Below are positions 45,406 to 52,422 of a stretch of DNA of 64,000 bases, in pieces. Numbering within the stretch: position 1 is the stretch's first letter; every line of letters starts with the position of its first letter. The position numbers were made by a program, and so were the translations under genes. This stretch comes from Magnetospirillum sp. 64-120 (GTDB lineage Bacteria; Pseudomonadota; Alphaproteobacteria; Rhodospirillales; Magnetospirillaceae): assembly GCA_001898825.1 (NCBI GenBank), contig MKVK01000013.1, forward strand, positions 1 to 64,000, given 5' to 3'. The notes under the pieces were generated by a model. The model was not told the origin of the DNA, did not search any database, and saw only the letters and a program-made list of their open reading frames with translations.

Positions 45406-45422
45406 CGTTACCCCGGGTAACG
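45406..45422. repeat. Hairpin after the 44961 gene
   Basis: CGTTACCC pairs with GGGTAACG across one base. It follows a stop codon at 45402-45404 and could terminate transcription, although no U-run follows. A similar TGACCGTTAC...GTAACG sequence occurs at 47813-47832. Confidence 0.4.
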
Positions 45423-45570
45423 TTCCCCTGCCGTGCGTGGCGACATGCACGGCAGCTTCATGATGGCCCTGGAACAATCCTGCGTTGCGACCGTACGGGG
45501 CATATCGTAGGTTCAGATGGTCAAGTGGTATATCCCTTCCGCGCATTCTTCAGTGACTGGAAATGGCGAC

Positions 45571-47247
45571 ATGAACGTCCATTCGTCCCTCTCTGACCAG
45601 CTCAAGCCCGCTTATGAGCGTATAGTGGGCACCCGGCCCAAAATCGTGCCGATCTGCCAGATCACCGGAAAGCTACTGGGCAGAGACCGGATGGCGGCAG
45701 TTGCAGAGGCTCGCAACCAGGTGCTCCGGTGGCTTTCTCATCCACGACGGGTGGGGAGATTGCCCGAAGCGGCTTGGAACCACGGGGAATTTGAGGTGGA
45801 TATGCCCGGCTTCCGGGCGGAAGTGATCCGCATCGACACCGCTGATGTCGATTATTGGATTTCACGTTTCGAGCACATTGACGAACGAGTGGCGCGGACA
45901 TGGTCCACGGAAATCACCGTTGCACGCCAAGAAACGCACAGCGTCTTCGGCCTTCGTCTTGTGCTCTCGACCCGAGAAGAGCAGCCAGATATTCCGACCT
46001 CGCTTCCTGGCATCGTGAAGCAGATCGCCGAAACACCTGGACTATGCCATTGGGACGGCCGCGAAATCGGCAAAGAACCATGGGTTATCGCCGATGAAGA
46101 TGAGGTACTCGACCTCGTTGAACTCATTCAGAGCCCGAGCCGGAAGTATCCGGTCATCGTCGTGTCGCTTGCCGAGGGCGTGTGCGATCCAGCATCTGCC
46201 CTTCTGGATGCTTCGTCCCTTGCCGACCAAACCGTCGGATTGGCTCAAGTTGCAGTATTGTCGGGACCATTGAGCTTCCGACTGAGCGACGAAGTAGGGA
46301 AGCCGTTCTCCGTGTTTCGTGGGGCTGTCCGATATTACAGGCCGGGCTGCGATTTTAGCGCGGACAGCCCTTACGCTCATCCTCTTGTTCTGCCCGAACG
46401 AATTGTCGGATGGGGCAATCAAGGACCAAGCGCATTCCTTGAACATCTGATGCGTGAAGCTGCGTTCGACAGCACGATGCGGATTAATGCCGACCGAGAC
46501 CTTCCAAGCCTTTCTGCCGTCAAGCAGGCCGCATTATCCAGCCGCCGGCAGGTTGCGGCGCAGCAAAATGGACCCTCCGCCGAGGCATTTACACTGCTCG
46601 AAGCGGAAAATCGGACATTGCGGGACGATGCAGAAGCTGCCACGGCCTTGGCCCAGGGCGAGGAAATGGCGCGTCTTAAGGCTGAAGCATGGGCTCGCGA
46701 AATGGAGGAGGAGAACGCCCGTCTCCGTTGGCGCGTGAGGATGTTGACCGAGGAAGTTGAGCAAAAGAGCGGGACCCCCATCGACACAAATGTGCCGATA
46801 CCCAGCTCTTTGAGCGAGCTTCGGCAATGGTCGGAGCAGCATCTTACTGGCCGGGTTGCCATTACCTCGAAAGCGGCAAGGGCGGCGCGAAAATCTTCGT
46901 TCAAGGATGTTGAACTGGCATATCGCGCCGTTCTGGTAATGGCCAATCAGTATTATCAAATGCGCGTGAACGGCGGCGATGAACACCGTCAAGCTCTGGA
47001 GAACGCGCTCCAGTCATTGGGCTTGAGGAACGAACGCTCAGGAGAGGAATGTTTCCTGCGGGAGCAAGGGGATGAGTTCCTTGTCGATTGGGGGCGCGGG
47101 AAAAGATTGCTTGATTGGCACCTCAAGACGCCGGGGAATACCCGCGACCCGGAAAGGTGCTTCCGCCTGTATTATTTTTGGGACGATGAGACCCAGCAGG
47201 TAGTGATCGGGTCCATGCCAGACCACTTGCAAACCCGAGCGACCTAG
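45571..47247 (+). CDS. Large coiled-coil island protein of unknown function
   Basis: 558 aa from ATG 45571; the frame is also open to ATG 45517, but the extra 18 codons look non-coding and may hold the promoter. Residues about 1-300 are unassigned, including a WISRFEHIDERVARTWSTEI region that opens an alpha-beta domain. About 335-410 is a coiled coil (AFTLLEAENRTLRDDAEAAT). The last 60 residues (DWGRGKRLLDWHLKTPGNTR, CFRLYYFWDDETQQVVIGS) recall RelE-like toxin folds, with a basic helix before a beta sheet. Codon bias is weaker than in core genes, so it was probably acquired. A defence role is possible but not shown. Confidence 0.6.
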   Translation: MNVHSSLSDQLKPAYERIVGTRPKIVPICQITGKLLGRDRMAAVAEARNQVLRWLSHPRRVGRLPEAAWNHGEFEVDMPGFRAEVIRIDTADVDYWISRFEHIDERVARTWSTEITVARQETHSVFGLRLVLSTREEQPDIPTSLPGIVKQIAETPGLCHWDGREIGKEPWVIADEDEVLDLVELIQSPSRKYPVIVVSLAEGVCDPASALLDASSLADQTVGLAQVAVLSGPLSFRLSDEVGKPFSVFRGAVRYYRPGCDFSADSPYAHPLVLPERIVGWGNQGPSAFLEHLMREAAFDSTMRINADRDLPSLSAVKQAALSSRRQVAAQQNGPSAEAFTLLEAENRTLRDDAEAATALAQGEEMARLKAEAWAREMEEENARLRWRVRMLTEEVEQKSGTPIDTNVPIPSSLSELRQWSEQHLTGRVAITSKAARAARKSSFKDVELAYRAVLVMANQYYQMRVNGGDEHRQALENALQSLGLRNERSGEECFLREQGDEFLVDWGRGKRLLDWHLKTPGNTRDPERCFRLYYFWDDETQQVVIGSMPDHLQTRAT

Positions 47248-47365
47248 CAGCATCGACGTCTCGTCCGCAAACACCCGACCAAGCCCCTTAAGCGGCAACC
47301 AATGCGCGAGCAGCAGCGCAGGCGCGCCGAGCACAGTGCGGGTGTTGTCGGGCTGCGCAGGGGCA

Positions 47366-47683
47366 TTACACAGCCTCGGGTTGGCCTGCAAAGCGAGCCA
47401 GCAGTTCGTTCCACACCTTGGCGCTGAGGCCATCCAGGGCGGCGGCCTCGGCATGCCGGAACACGCGGCGCATCTGCATGGCCTCGCGGGTGACACGCCC
47501 GGCCAGCGCCAACAAGGCTTCCGCGCTGGGCTCCTGGCCGCGCGCCACCACACAGGACATATAGGACGGCTGCTTGCCGAGCCACCGGGTCGAGAAGTCC
47601 AACTGGGAATCGATCAGGCCAAGGTCCATGAGGGTGTCGCGGGCTTCGATAAGGATCATGTGCGTCTCCATGTTGTTGCTCAT
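47366..47683 (-). CDS. Small conserved island protein
   Basis: 105 aa from ATG 47683. N-terminal IEARDTLMDLGLIDSQLDFS, a helix-turn-helix-like start, then STRWLGKQPSYMSCVVARGQ and a helical C-terminus (ALLALAGRVTREAMQMRRVF). I recall this as a small family of unknown function in alphaproteobacterial islands. The LGKQPSYMS...RGQ pattern resembles a DNA-binding helix pair, so a regulator is possible. Confidence 0.6.
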   Translation of the reverse strand: MSNNMETHMILIEARDTLMDLGLIDSQLDFSTRWLGKQPSYMSCVVARGQEPSAEALLALAGRVTREAMQMRRVFRHAEAAALDGLSAKVWNELLARFAGQPEAV

Positions 47684-47821
47684 GTACTTATGACGGGGCG
47701 CTGCCGTGGCAGCATCCATAAGCGCGTTTTCCCGCCCGGCAGCAGCCCGTTCCCGCTGTTGGGGGCACGGGTGCTGGGGACGAGCGTTCGGGGCATTGAC
47801 CGAGCGCGGCCGGGCTGACCG

Positions 47822-50329
47822 TTACGCGGCGTAACGCTCCAGGCTCTTGAGGATCGATGGGATTTGCGCACGCCGTTCCTGCGGATGGCGCATGTGGGCC
47901 GCAAACCCGTGCAGTTGGCGCTTGAACTCATGCCGGTCGAGGCCCAACCGCTTCATCTTGGCGGCCTCCCGGAACAACGTGTCGTTGCCGGTGCCCGGTG
48001 CCGCCGACATGCACGCCTGCTTCATTTGATCCAAGGCGTCGGCAATCTCGGGTTCATCGCGATCCCCTTTGAGCGCCAGCAAGGTTCGTTCGAGCACCTG
48101 CAAGTGCGGCGATTTCTCAACCGGCAGCGGCGTCCGTTCCTCTTCCGGCATGAAGTCCATGGCGTCAGGCCACGCCGGGTCCAGCGGATCGAGGATGCGT
48201 GCCTCGTCCCATTGGCTGTCGTCGAAGAACGAATTGCGGCGGTAGTTTCGTCGGGACTGGCACGGCATGTAGAAAATGGAATTGGCCGTGCGCTTGCTCT
48301 TGTCGAGGCCACTGAAACGCTTGCCCGGCACGCGCTCGCCGAGGGTGAAGCCGAATTGCTCTATGCGGGCGGCTAGTGCATCCCACAGGTGGTGGTAATA
48401 CGAGACCGTCACCGGGTGCTGGAACGGGATGAAGACCCGGTAGCGAAGTTGGCCCTCGTCGAGGTCGTTGTTGAACGAGTTGTAGGCGAGCCACGCGAAG
48501 TCGTCGAACACCACCCGCAGTTCATCAACGCCCAGGTCGCCACCGTCGAAGTCCAGTTGCATGAAGGCCACGTATTCGATGTTGGCGAGGCCGCGACGGG
48601 TGTCGGGGCTGAGGCCGGGATCAAACTTGGCGCCGGACATCAGGATGTTGTCGTCCTTCGCCTTATAACGAAGATCGAACGCACGGCGCATGATCTCCCG
48701 CACATCAGCCCAGTCGGTGAACCGATAGGTCAGAACCTGCCCGCTTGTCTTCGCCGGAACAAATGATGCCGAGATCCCAGGCACTACGATTTCGGGTTTA
48801 TATATTAGGTCTGGATCGTAGTGTCTTTCTTGTGTCTGGGCGAAATCACCACACATAATCTTGTGACCGCTCAACAGCAACGACAAGCTCGCCTGCTCCT
48901 CACGGAGCCGCTTCTTGGCCTCTCGCGCCTTCCGGTCGCGCTCGGCCTGCGTCATCGCCAACGTGGTGCGAGGGCGCTCGCGCGCTGCCATGTTGTGCTC
49001 GACAAAGGCCGGATCGATGGCATCCGGTCCCAAGACACGGGCTGCCGGGAACAGACGCGCCTTCAACTGATAGGCCGTCGCCTTATCCACCACCAGCGCC
49101 TCGACCGGCTGGCTCGACGCGGCATCCCGGAGAGCGGTGCGCATGATTGCCTGATGGATCACCTCCTGCGTCTTGGCCTCGTGGACGATATCGGACGGAA
49201 TGCCGCAAGCATCATGCAGGAACTTGAAGTGGGCCGGGGTGTCGTTGAGCGCGGCGAAGAAGGCAATGCGGGTGAAGTCCCGGCAGTCGTTGCGGCCGTG
49301 GGTGATCGCCGATATGCGGGTGCCGCCATCACGGACGACAAAATCGTCGCCTTGCTTCGTATTGGCGACCCACAGGAAAGGCTCGTCGTGCCAATGCTCA
49401 GCGATAGCCTCGTTGATCGTGGCGCGGAATTGCTCGTCCTGGCGCTCCTGCAACCGCACGCTGTTGCGGCGTTCCGAGACGTATCGGATGGTCAGGCGCT
49501 CGCTGACCTCGCGGGGATATTGGTCGAAGGCCGGCTTGATGTGGGGATGCGGGGCGAAATTGACCTTGCCCCGCCAGAGCTGGTGCAGCATCGAACTGGT
49601 GAAGTTAGCGCCCATGATGGTCGGCTTGTCCCAGACATCGAGCAGTTCGGGCCGCAGCGTCCAATGGCAGACCAGCGCACCATGCCGGCCATCAACATCG
49701 AAACGGGGCATGCCGAGCCGCCGCCAACTGTCGCGCGGCACCCATACCTCATGGCCTCGACTGTTGACCCTGGCATAGAGTTCGCGCAGCACTGCCAGCA
49801 AATCGTCCTTCTCCCTATTCACGGCCACGTCGTCAAAACGGCGCTGCTGGCCAATGGCGCGCATCAGGCGAAAGTAGTTTCCGTGGCTGCCATCGGTTTC
49901 GAAATCGCCGATGAACCAGCGGAAGGTGTCGGGGACGTTTAGTTGGAATGTGCCGTCGGCGGCGGGAATTTCGTCGATGATCAACTCCCAGTCACCCACC
50001 CGCTTCCACGAGGGCATGCTGAGGAAGGCCGCATGGGTGATGCCCAGCACCACGCCCCGACGCTCCTCCTGCATGAATGCCATGATGCGTACCTTCACCG
50101 GTTCCTGCCCCCACCAGTCGGCGCGCTCGTCGCTGCCGTGGATTAAGAACACTCGCTGGTCTGGATATCGTTGCCGGATGCGGTCCTCGGTCTGCTGGAG
50201 AAGGCACTTGGTGGGCTGGACCAGCAGGATGTTCTTACCCGCGATGTGGCAGCGTTGCCGCATATAGGTAATAGCGCCTTCGGTCTTGCCGGACCCGCAG
50301 CCGCCGCTGACGTAATAAATTGTCTTCAT
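47822..50329 (-). CDS. Helicase/primase-like fusion protein
   Basis: 835 aa. N-terminal superfamily 2 helicase-like ATPase: Walker A GGCGSGKT at residues 9-16, DEIP box at 119-122, and a FLWVANTKQGDDF region in the second RecA-like lobe. Residues about 580-690 look like an archaeo-eukaryotic primase (AEP) palm: the acidic pair in MQLDFDGGDL at 590-599, then AYNSFNNDLDEGQLRYRVF and IPFQHPV. The usual S-x-H motif reads SFN, so the His is missing and catalysis is uncertain. It probably replicates the element. The start ATG has GGGAGAC 4 bases before it. A structured leader lies just upstream. Confidence 0.75.
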   Translation of the reverse strand: MKTIYYVSGGCGSGKTEGAITYMRQRCHIAGKNILLVQPTKCLLQQTEDRIRQRYPDQRVFLIHGSDERADWWGQEPVKVRIMAFMQEERRGVVLGITHAAFLSMPSWKRVGDWELIIDEIPAADGTFQLNVPDTFRWFIGDFETDGSHGNYFRLMRAIGQQRRFDDVAVNREKDDLLAVLRELYARVNSRGHEVWVPRDSWRRLGMPRFDVDGRHGALVCHWTLRPELLDVWDKPTIMGANFTSSMLHQLWRGKVNFAPHPHIKPAFDQYPREVSERLTIRYVSERRNSVRLQERQDEQFRATINEAIAEHWHDEPFLWVANTKQGDDFVVRDGGTRISAITHGRNDCRDFTRIAFFAALNDTPAHFKFLHDACGIPSDIVHEAKTQEVIHQAIMRTALRDAASSQPVEALVVDKATAYQLKARLFPAARVLGPDAIDPAFVEHNMAARERPRTTLAMTQAERDRKAREAKKRLREEQASLSLLLSGHKIMCGDFAQTQERHYDPDLIYKPEIVVPGISASFVPAKTSGQVLTYRFTDWADVREIMRRAFDLRYKAKDDNILMSGAKFDPGLSPDTRRGLANIEYVAFMQLDFDGGDLGVDELRVVFDDFAWLAYNSFNNDLDEGQLRYRVFIPFQHPVTVSYYHHLWDALAARIEQFGFTLGERVPGKRFSGLDKSKRTANSIFYMPCQSRRNYRRNSFFDDSQWDEARILDPLDPAWPDAMDFMPEEERTPLPVEKSPHLQVLERTLLALKGDRDEPEIADALDQMKQACMSAAPGTGNDTLFREAAKMKRLGLDRHEFKRQLHGFAAHMRHPQERRAQIPSILKSLERYAA

Positions 50330-50333
50330 GAAT

Positions 50334-50411
50334 GTCTCCCAAAAATATAGCCCTGAGCCGATATGTTCGCCTGTGGGAGACAGCAGCAAACAAGAAATTG
50401 GCTCAGGGCTA
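50334..50411 (-). promoter_or_regulatory. Structured mRNA leader able to sequester the ribosome site
   Basis: Minus-strand RNA before the helicase/primase gene. Outer stem: TAGCCCTGAGCC (50411-50400) with GGCTCAGGGCTA (50359-50348), 12 perfect pairs. Inside, GTTTGC pairs with GCGAAC (50391-50386 with 50370-50365, one G-U), and CTGT with ACAG around the loop CTCCC (50379-50375). That loop, extended to GTCTCCC, is fully complementary to the Shine-Dalgarno sequence GGGAGAC (50340-50334). Loop-SD pairing would form a pseudoknot. A UAUUUUU run follows the outer stem. Confidence 0.6.
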
Positions 50412-50542
50412 ATGACCACGCACAGAATATGGCGTGATTGTGAATTCCGCTCACCTCGCTCGCTGCTATCTCCACTACTATTTAGCGCGGCCAGCGATAG
50501 CGCGATCAATTTAATTCATTGGAAATCAATGGCGAAGAATGG

Positions 50543-50989
50543 CTATTCCGACAGTGTGTCAACGACGGCCATGACCGCCGGCAGGGCATCAGGGAATACG
50601 TCCGTATTGGCCTCGATCCAGCGGTCACGCCGCCCCTGCTGTTCCAGTAGCATGAGGTCGAACGGGCCAGGATTGTCATCGATCCAATAGAAATCGGCCT
50701 GCATGCTGATGGCGGCAGCCTTGGACGCTTCCCAGGCCAGAGGCATTACCTGGAGTAACAGCGGCTCCAAAGCGTCGTTCCAATTGGTACATTCGCGGAA
50801 CGCCCTGACGATACCGGCATGTGATCCCGAGCGGTCGCGGGTGGTCAGCCAAAACGGCGTGTGGCGCTCGATGGCCCAGCGCAGGAACGTCTCAGCGTGC
50901 GGGGCGATTTCCCATCCCGCGTTCCACACCGCGCCGGGTACGGCACTGCGCAGCAATGGGCCGTCGATATCGAGATAGAGGACGGCCAT
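50543..50989 (-). CDS. HAD-like phosphatase/hydrolase, small
   Basis: 148 aa. N-terminal LYLDIDGPLL matches HAD motif I (DxDG) with the catalytic Asp at about residue 6. WLTTRD near 48 is a motif II-like Ser/Thr position, and FYWIDDNPGP near 105 is the acidic motif IV. A minimal HAD protein without a cap domain, common in mobile elements. The substrate is unknown, perhaps nucleotides or nucleic-acid ends. Its start overlaps the upstream stop (TGATG). Confidence 0.75.
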   Translation of the reverse strand: MAVLYLDIDGPLLRSAVPGAVWNAGWEIAPHAETFLRWAIERHTPFWLTTRDRSGSHAGIVRAFRECTNWNDALEPLLLQVMPLAWEASKAAAISMQADFYWIDDNPGPFDLMLLEQQGRRDRWIEANTDVFPDALPAVMAVVDTLSE

Positions 50990-51735
50990 CAGCAGGCGAG
51001 TTCCCAGCCATCGACATAGGACAAGCCCTGGCCGTCGATCAGCACCGGCGGCTCACTGATGTAGCAGACATTCACGTGGGCGATCAGCATGTGGGTCTCC
51101 ATCAGCAGATCAAGCAGTGGGGCAACGCCTTGGGTCTCGGCCACCAGCCCAATGCGGCGGCGTAGAAACGACAGCGAGATGGTTCCCGGCGTCGCTGCCC
51201 CCAGCACGGCATCACCGATGCCCTGATAACGAGGCGAAGCGGCCATCACGTCGGCGGCACTGCACTGCGTGTGCAGCGTGACCGTTCCGGCCACCGCGCC
51301 CTTGATCCAAGACGGTTGATCGGGAAACGGCAGGTCATCGCGCGCCAATGCTTCCCACAGGGCCTGTTCACGAGCGTTGGTCGCGGCCAACACGCCGCGT
51401 TCCAACTCTCCGCAGAGCGTCGCCAATTCGCCCGTTCCCACGCGGGCAGCGGTGCGGGCGCGCTGCATGGGGCCATGGACAAGCTGGTCCGCCACGTTCG
51501 GCCCCACCGGGCAGTCGGCCACCAGCGGGAAGACCGACCGTGCCCAGGCCATGGTCAAGGGTGAGGCGCACCAGATGATGTGCCGGGGATGCGGCAGTCC
51601 CGCCGCGCGGTATGCGTCTTTGACCAACTGCTCCACGCGGGGACGGTCTGGCCGATCCGTGAGGTTTAGCATGGTTGTCCAGACGTGGAGAAAGCGGCGT
51701 TCTGCTGCCATAGCGTTGTCGGTAATGGTGTTCAT
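50989..51735 (-). CDS. Conserved protein of unknown function
   Basis: 248 aa. The N-terminal RVEQLVKDAYRAAGLPHPRH and IIWCASPLTMAWA pattern is shared with a large family (DUF6745-like) found mostly in actinobacteria and proteobacteria. The usual C-terminal repeats are shortened here. A central helical region holds RARTAARVGTGELATLCGEL. First gene of the unit that leads into the HAD and helicase/primase genes. Function unknown. Confidence 0.6.
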   Translation of the reverse strand: MNTITDNAMAAERRFLHVWTTMLNLTDRPDRPRVEQLVKDAYRAAGLPHPRHIIWCASPLTMAWARSVFPLVADCPVGPNVADQLVHGPMQRARTAARVGTGELATLCGELERGVLAATNAREQALWEALARDDLPFPDQPSWIKGAVAGTVTLHTQCSAADVMAASPRYQGIGDAVLGAATPGTISLSFLRRRIGLVAETQGVAPLLDLLMETHMLIAHVNVCYISEPPVLIDGQGLSYVDGWELAC

Positions 51736-51860
51736 TGGATGCGCCCTCGGACGCGGAATTATCCGCAAAGTTAATGCCCGAGGTATTTAGCTGTCTACGA
51801 GGTGTACATCTGGCACTTCCGCAAACTTTGGTGCAACAGATCGCCCAAAAAAGGCAGAGA

Positions 51861-51881
51861 AAGAGGATTTCCGATCCTCTT
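51861..51881 (-). terminator. Probable terminator of the MerR gene
   Basis: AAGAGGAT (51861-51868) pairs with ATCCTCTT (51874-51881). On the minus strand it is followed at a distance of about 8 bases by TTTTTT. It lies 49 bases after the MerR stop. Confidence 0.5.
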
Positions 51882-51929
51882 GCTTTCGTCGTTCAGATGA
51901 CATTGCCCCAGGGTATGGCGATCTACAGG

Positions 51930-52322
51930 TCAGGATGCCAACGCATCGATAATTCGGCATTCCGCGACAGTGTGGCCGCAGCAATTGGCCATTTCATTTA
52001 GGGCGTCCCGCAGGCCCTTGAGTTCCTCGATCTTGCGTTCTACCTCGGCCAGATGCTCGGCGGCCATGTGGTCAGCATCCTCACAGGGGCTTTCTGGGTG
52101 GGCTGCCAAACGAAGCAGCTCGCGAATCGCCTCGATCGAAAAGCCGAGGTCGCGCCCCCGGCGAATGAAGTGCAGACGGCGCAGATGGTCCTCGCCGTAT
52201 TGCCGGTATCCCGCCTCCGTGCGCCCCGGCTCGGGCAGCAAGCCGATCTTCTCGTAGTAGCGGATGGTCTCGACGTTGACGCCGGTCTTCTCGCCAAGTT
52301 TTCCGATGCTGAGGGCTTTCAT
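51930..52322 (-). CDS. MerR-family heavy-metal regulator
   Basis: 130 aa. N-terminal MerR helix-turn-helix (SIGKLGEKTGVNVETIRYYE) and a dimerisation helix (LAEVERKIEELKGLRDALNE). Metal ligands are consistent with Zn/Cd/Pb sensors of the ZntR/CadR/PbrR group: a Cys at about 79 (ESPCEDADH), and CCGHTVAEC at about 114-122. It is divergent from a Zn/Cd-type ATPase with a perfect dyad between them. It would activate that operon when metal binds, by twisting the long promoter spacer. Confidence 0.9.
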   Translation of the reverse strand: MKALSIGKLGEKTGVNVETIRYYEKIGLLPEPGRTEAGYRQYGEDHLRRLHFIRRGRDLGFSIEAIRELLRLAAHPESPCEDADHMAAEHLAEVERKIEELKGLRDALNEMANCCGHTVAECRIIDALAS

Positions 52323-52328
52323 GGCCTA

Positions 52329-52359
52329 TTGACCCTGTAGTGGCTACAGGGTCCATGTT
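52329..52359 (+). promoter_or_regulatory. MerR-type promoter and operator
   Basis: TTGACC at 52329-52334, a 19-base spacer and CATGTT at 52354-52359. A perfect dyad ACCCTGTAG-tgg-CTACAGGGT (52332-52352) overlaps the spacer. This is the classic arrangement for MerR-type activators of Zn/Cd ATPases. The lengthened spacer makes transcription depend on the regulator. Confidence 0.8.
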
Positions 52360-52422
52360 GGGCAGATGGCGCCGTTTGTCCAGTCCTTTGAACGGCCGCC
52401 GGACGACGATGGAGCATCAAAT

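Larger units (their letters stand above)
43017..51800 (+). mobile_element. Genomic island at tRNA-Thr; right border uncertain
   Basis: Starts at the tRNA 3' end, with a tyrosine integrase and then unknown genes, a helicase/primase fusion and small proteins, none of them housekeeping. No copy of the tRNA 3' end is seen by eye to the right within the window, so the end is not defined. 51800 is a provisional limit set by the change to metal-resistance genes. The element may be a satellite or plasmid-derived island. Confidence 0.55.

Noticed and set aside
47038-47553. Minus-strand frame of 171 codons
   Set aside because: Overlaps the end of the 45571 gene and the 47366 gene in another frame; Arg/Trp-rich shadow.
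51735-52001. 88-codon plus-strand frame
   Set aside because: Overlaps the MerR gene end on the other strand, has no Shine-Dalgarno sequence and no recognisable pattern.
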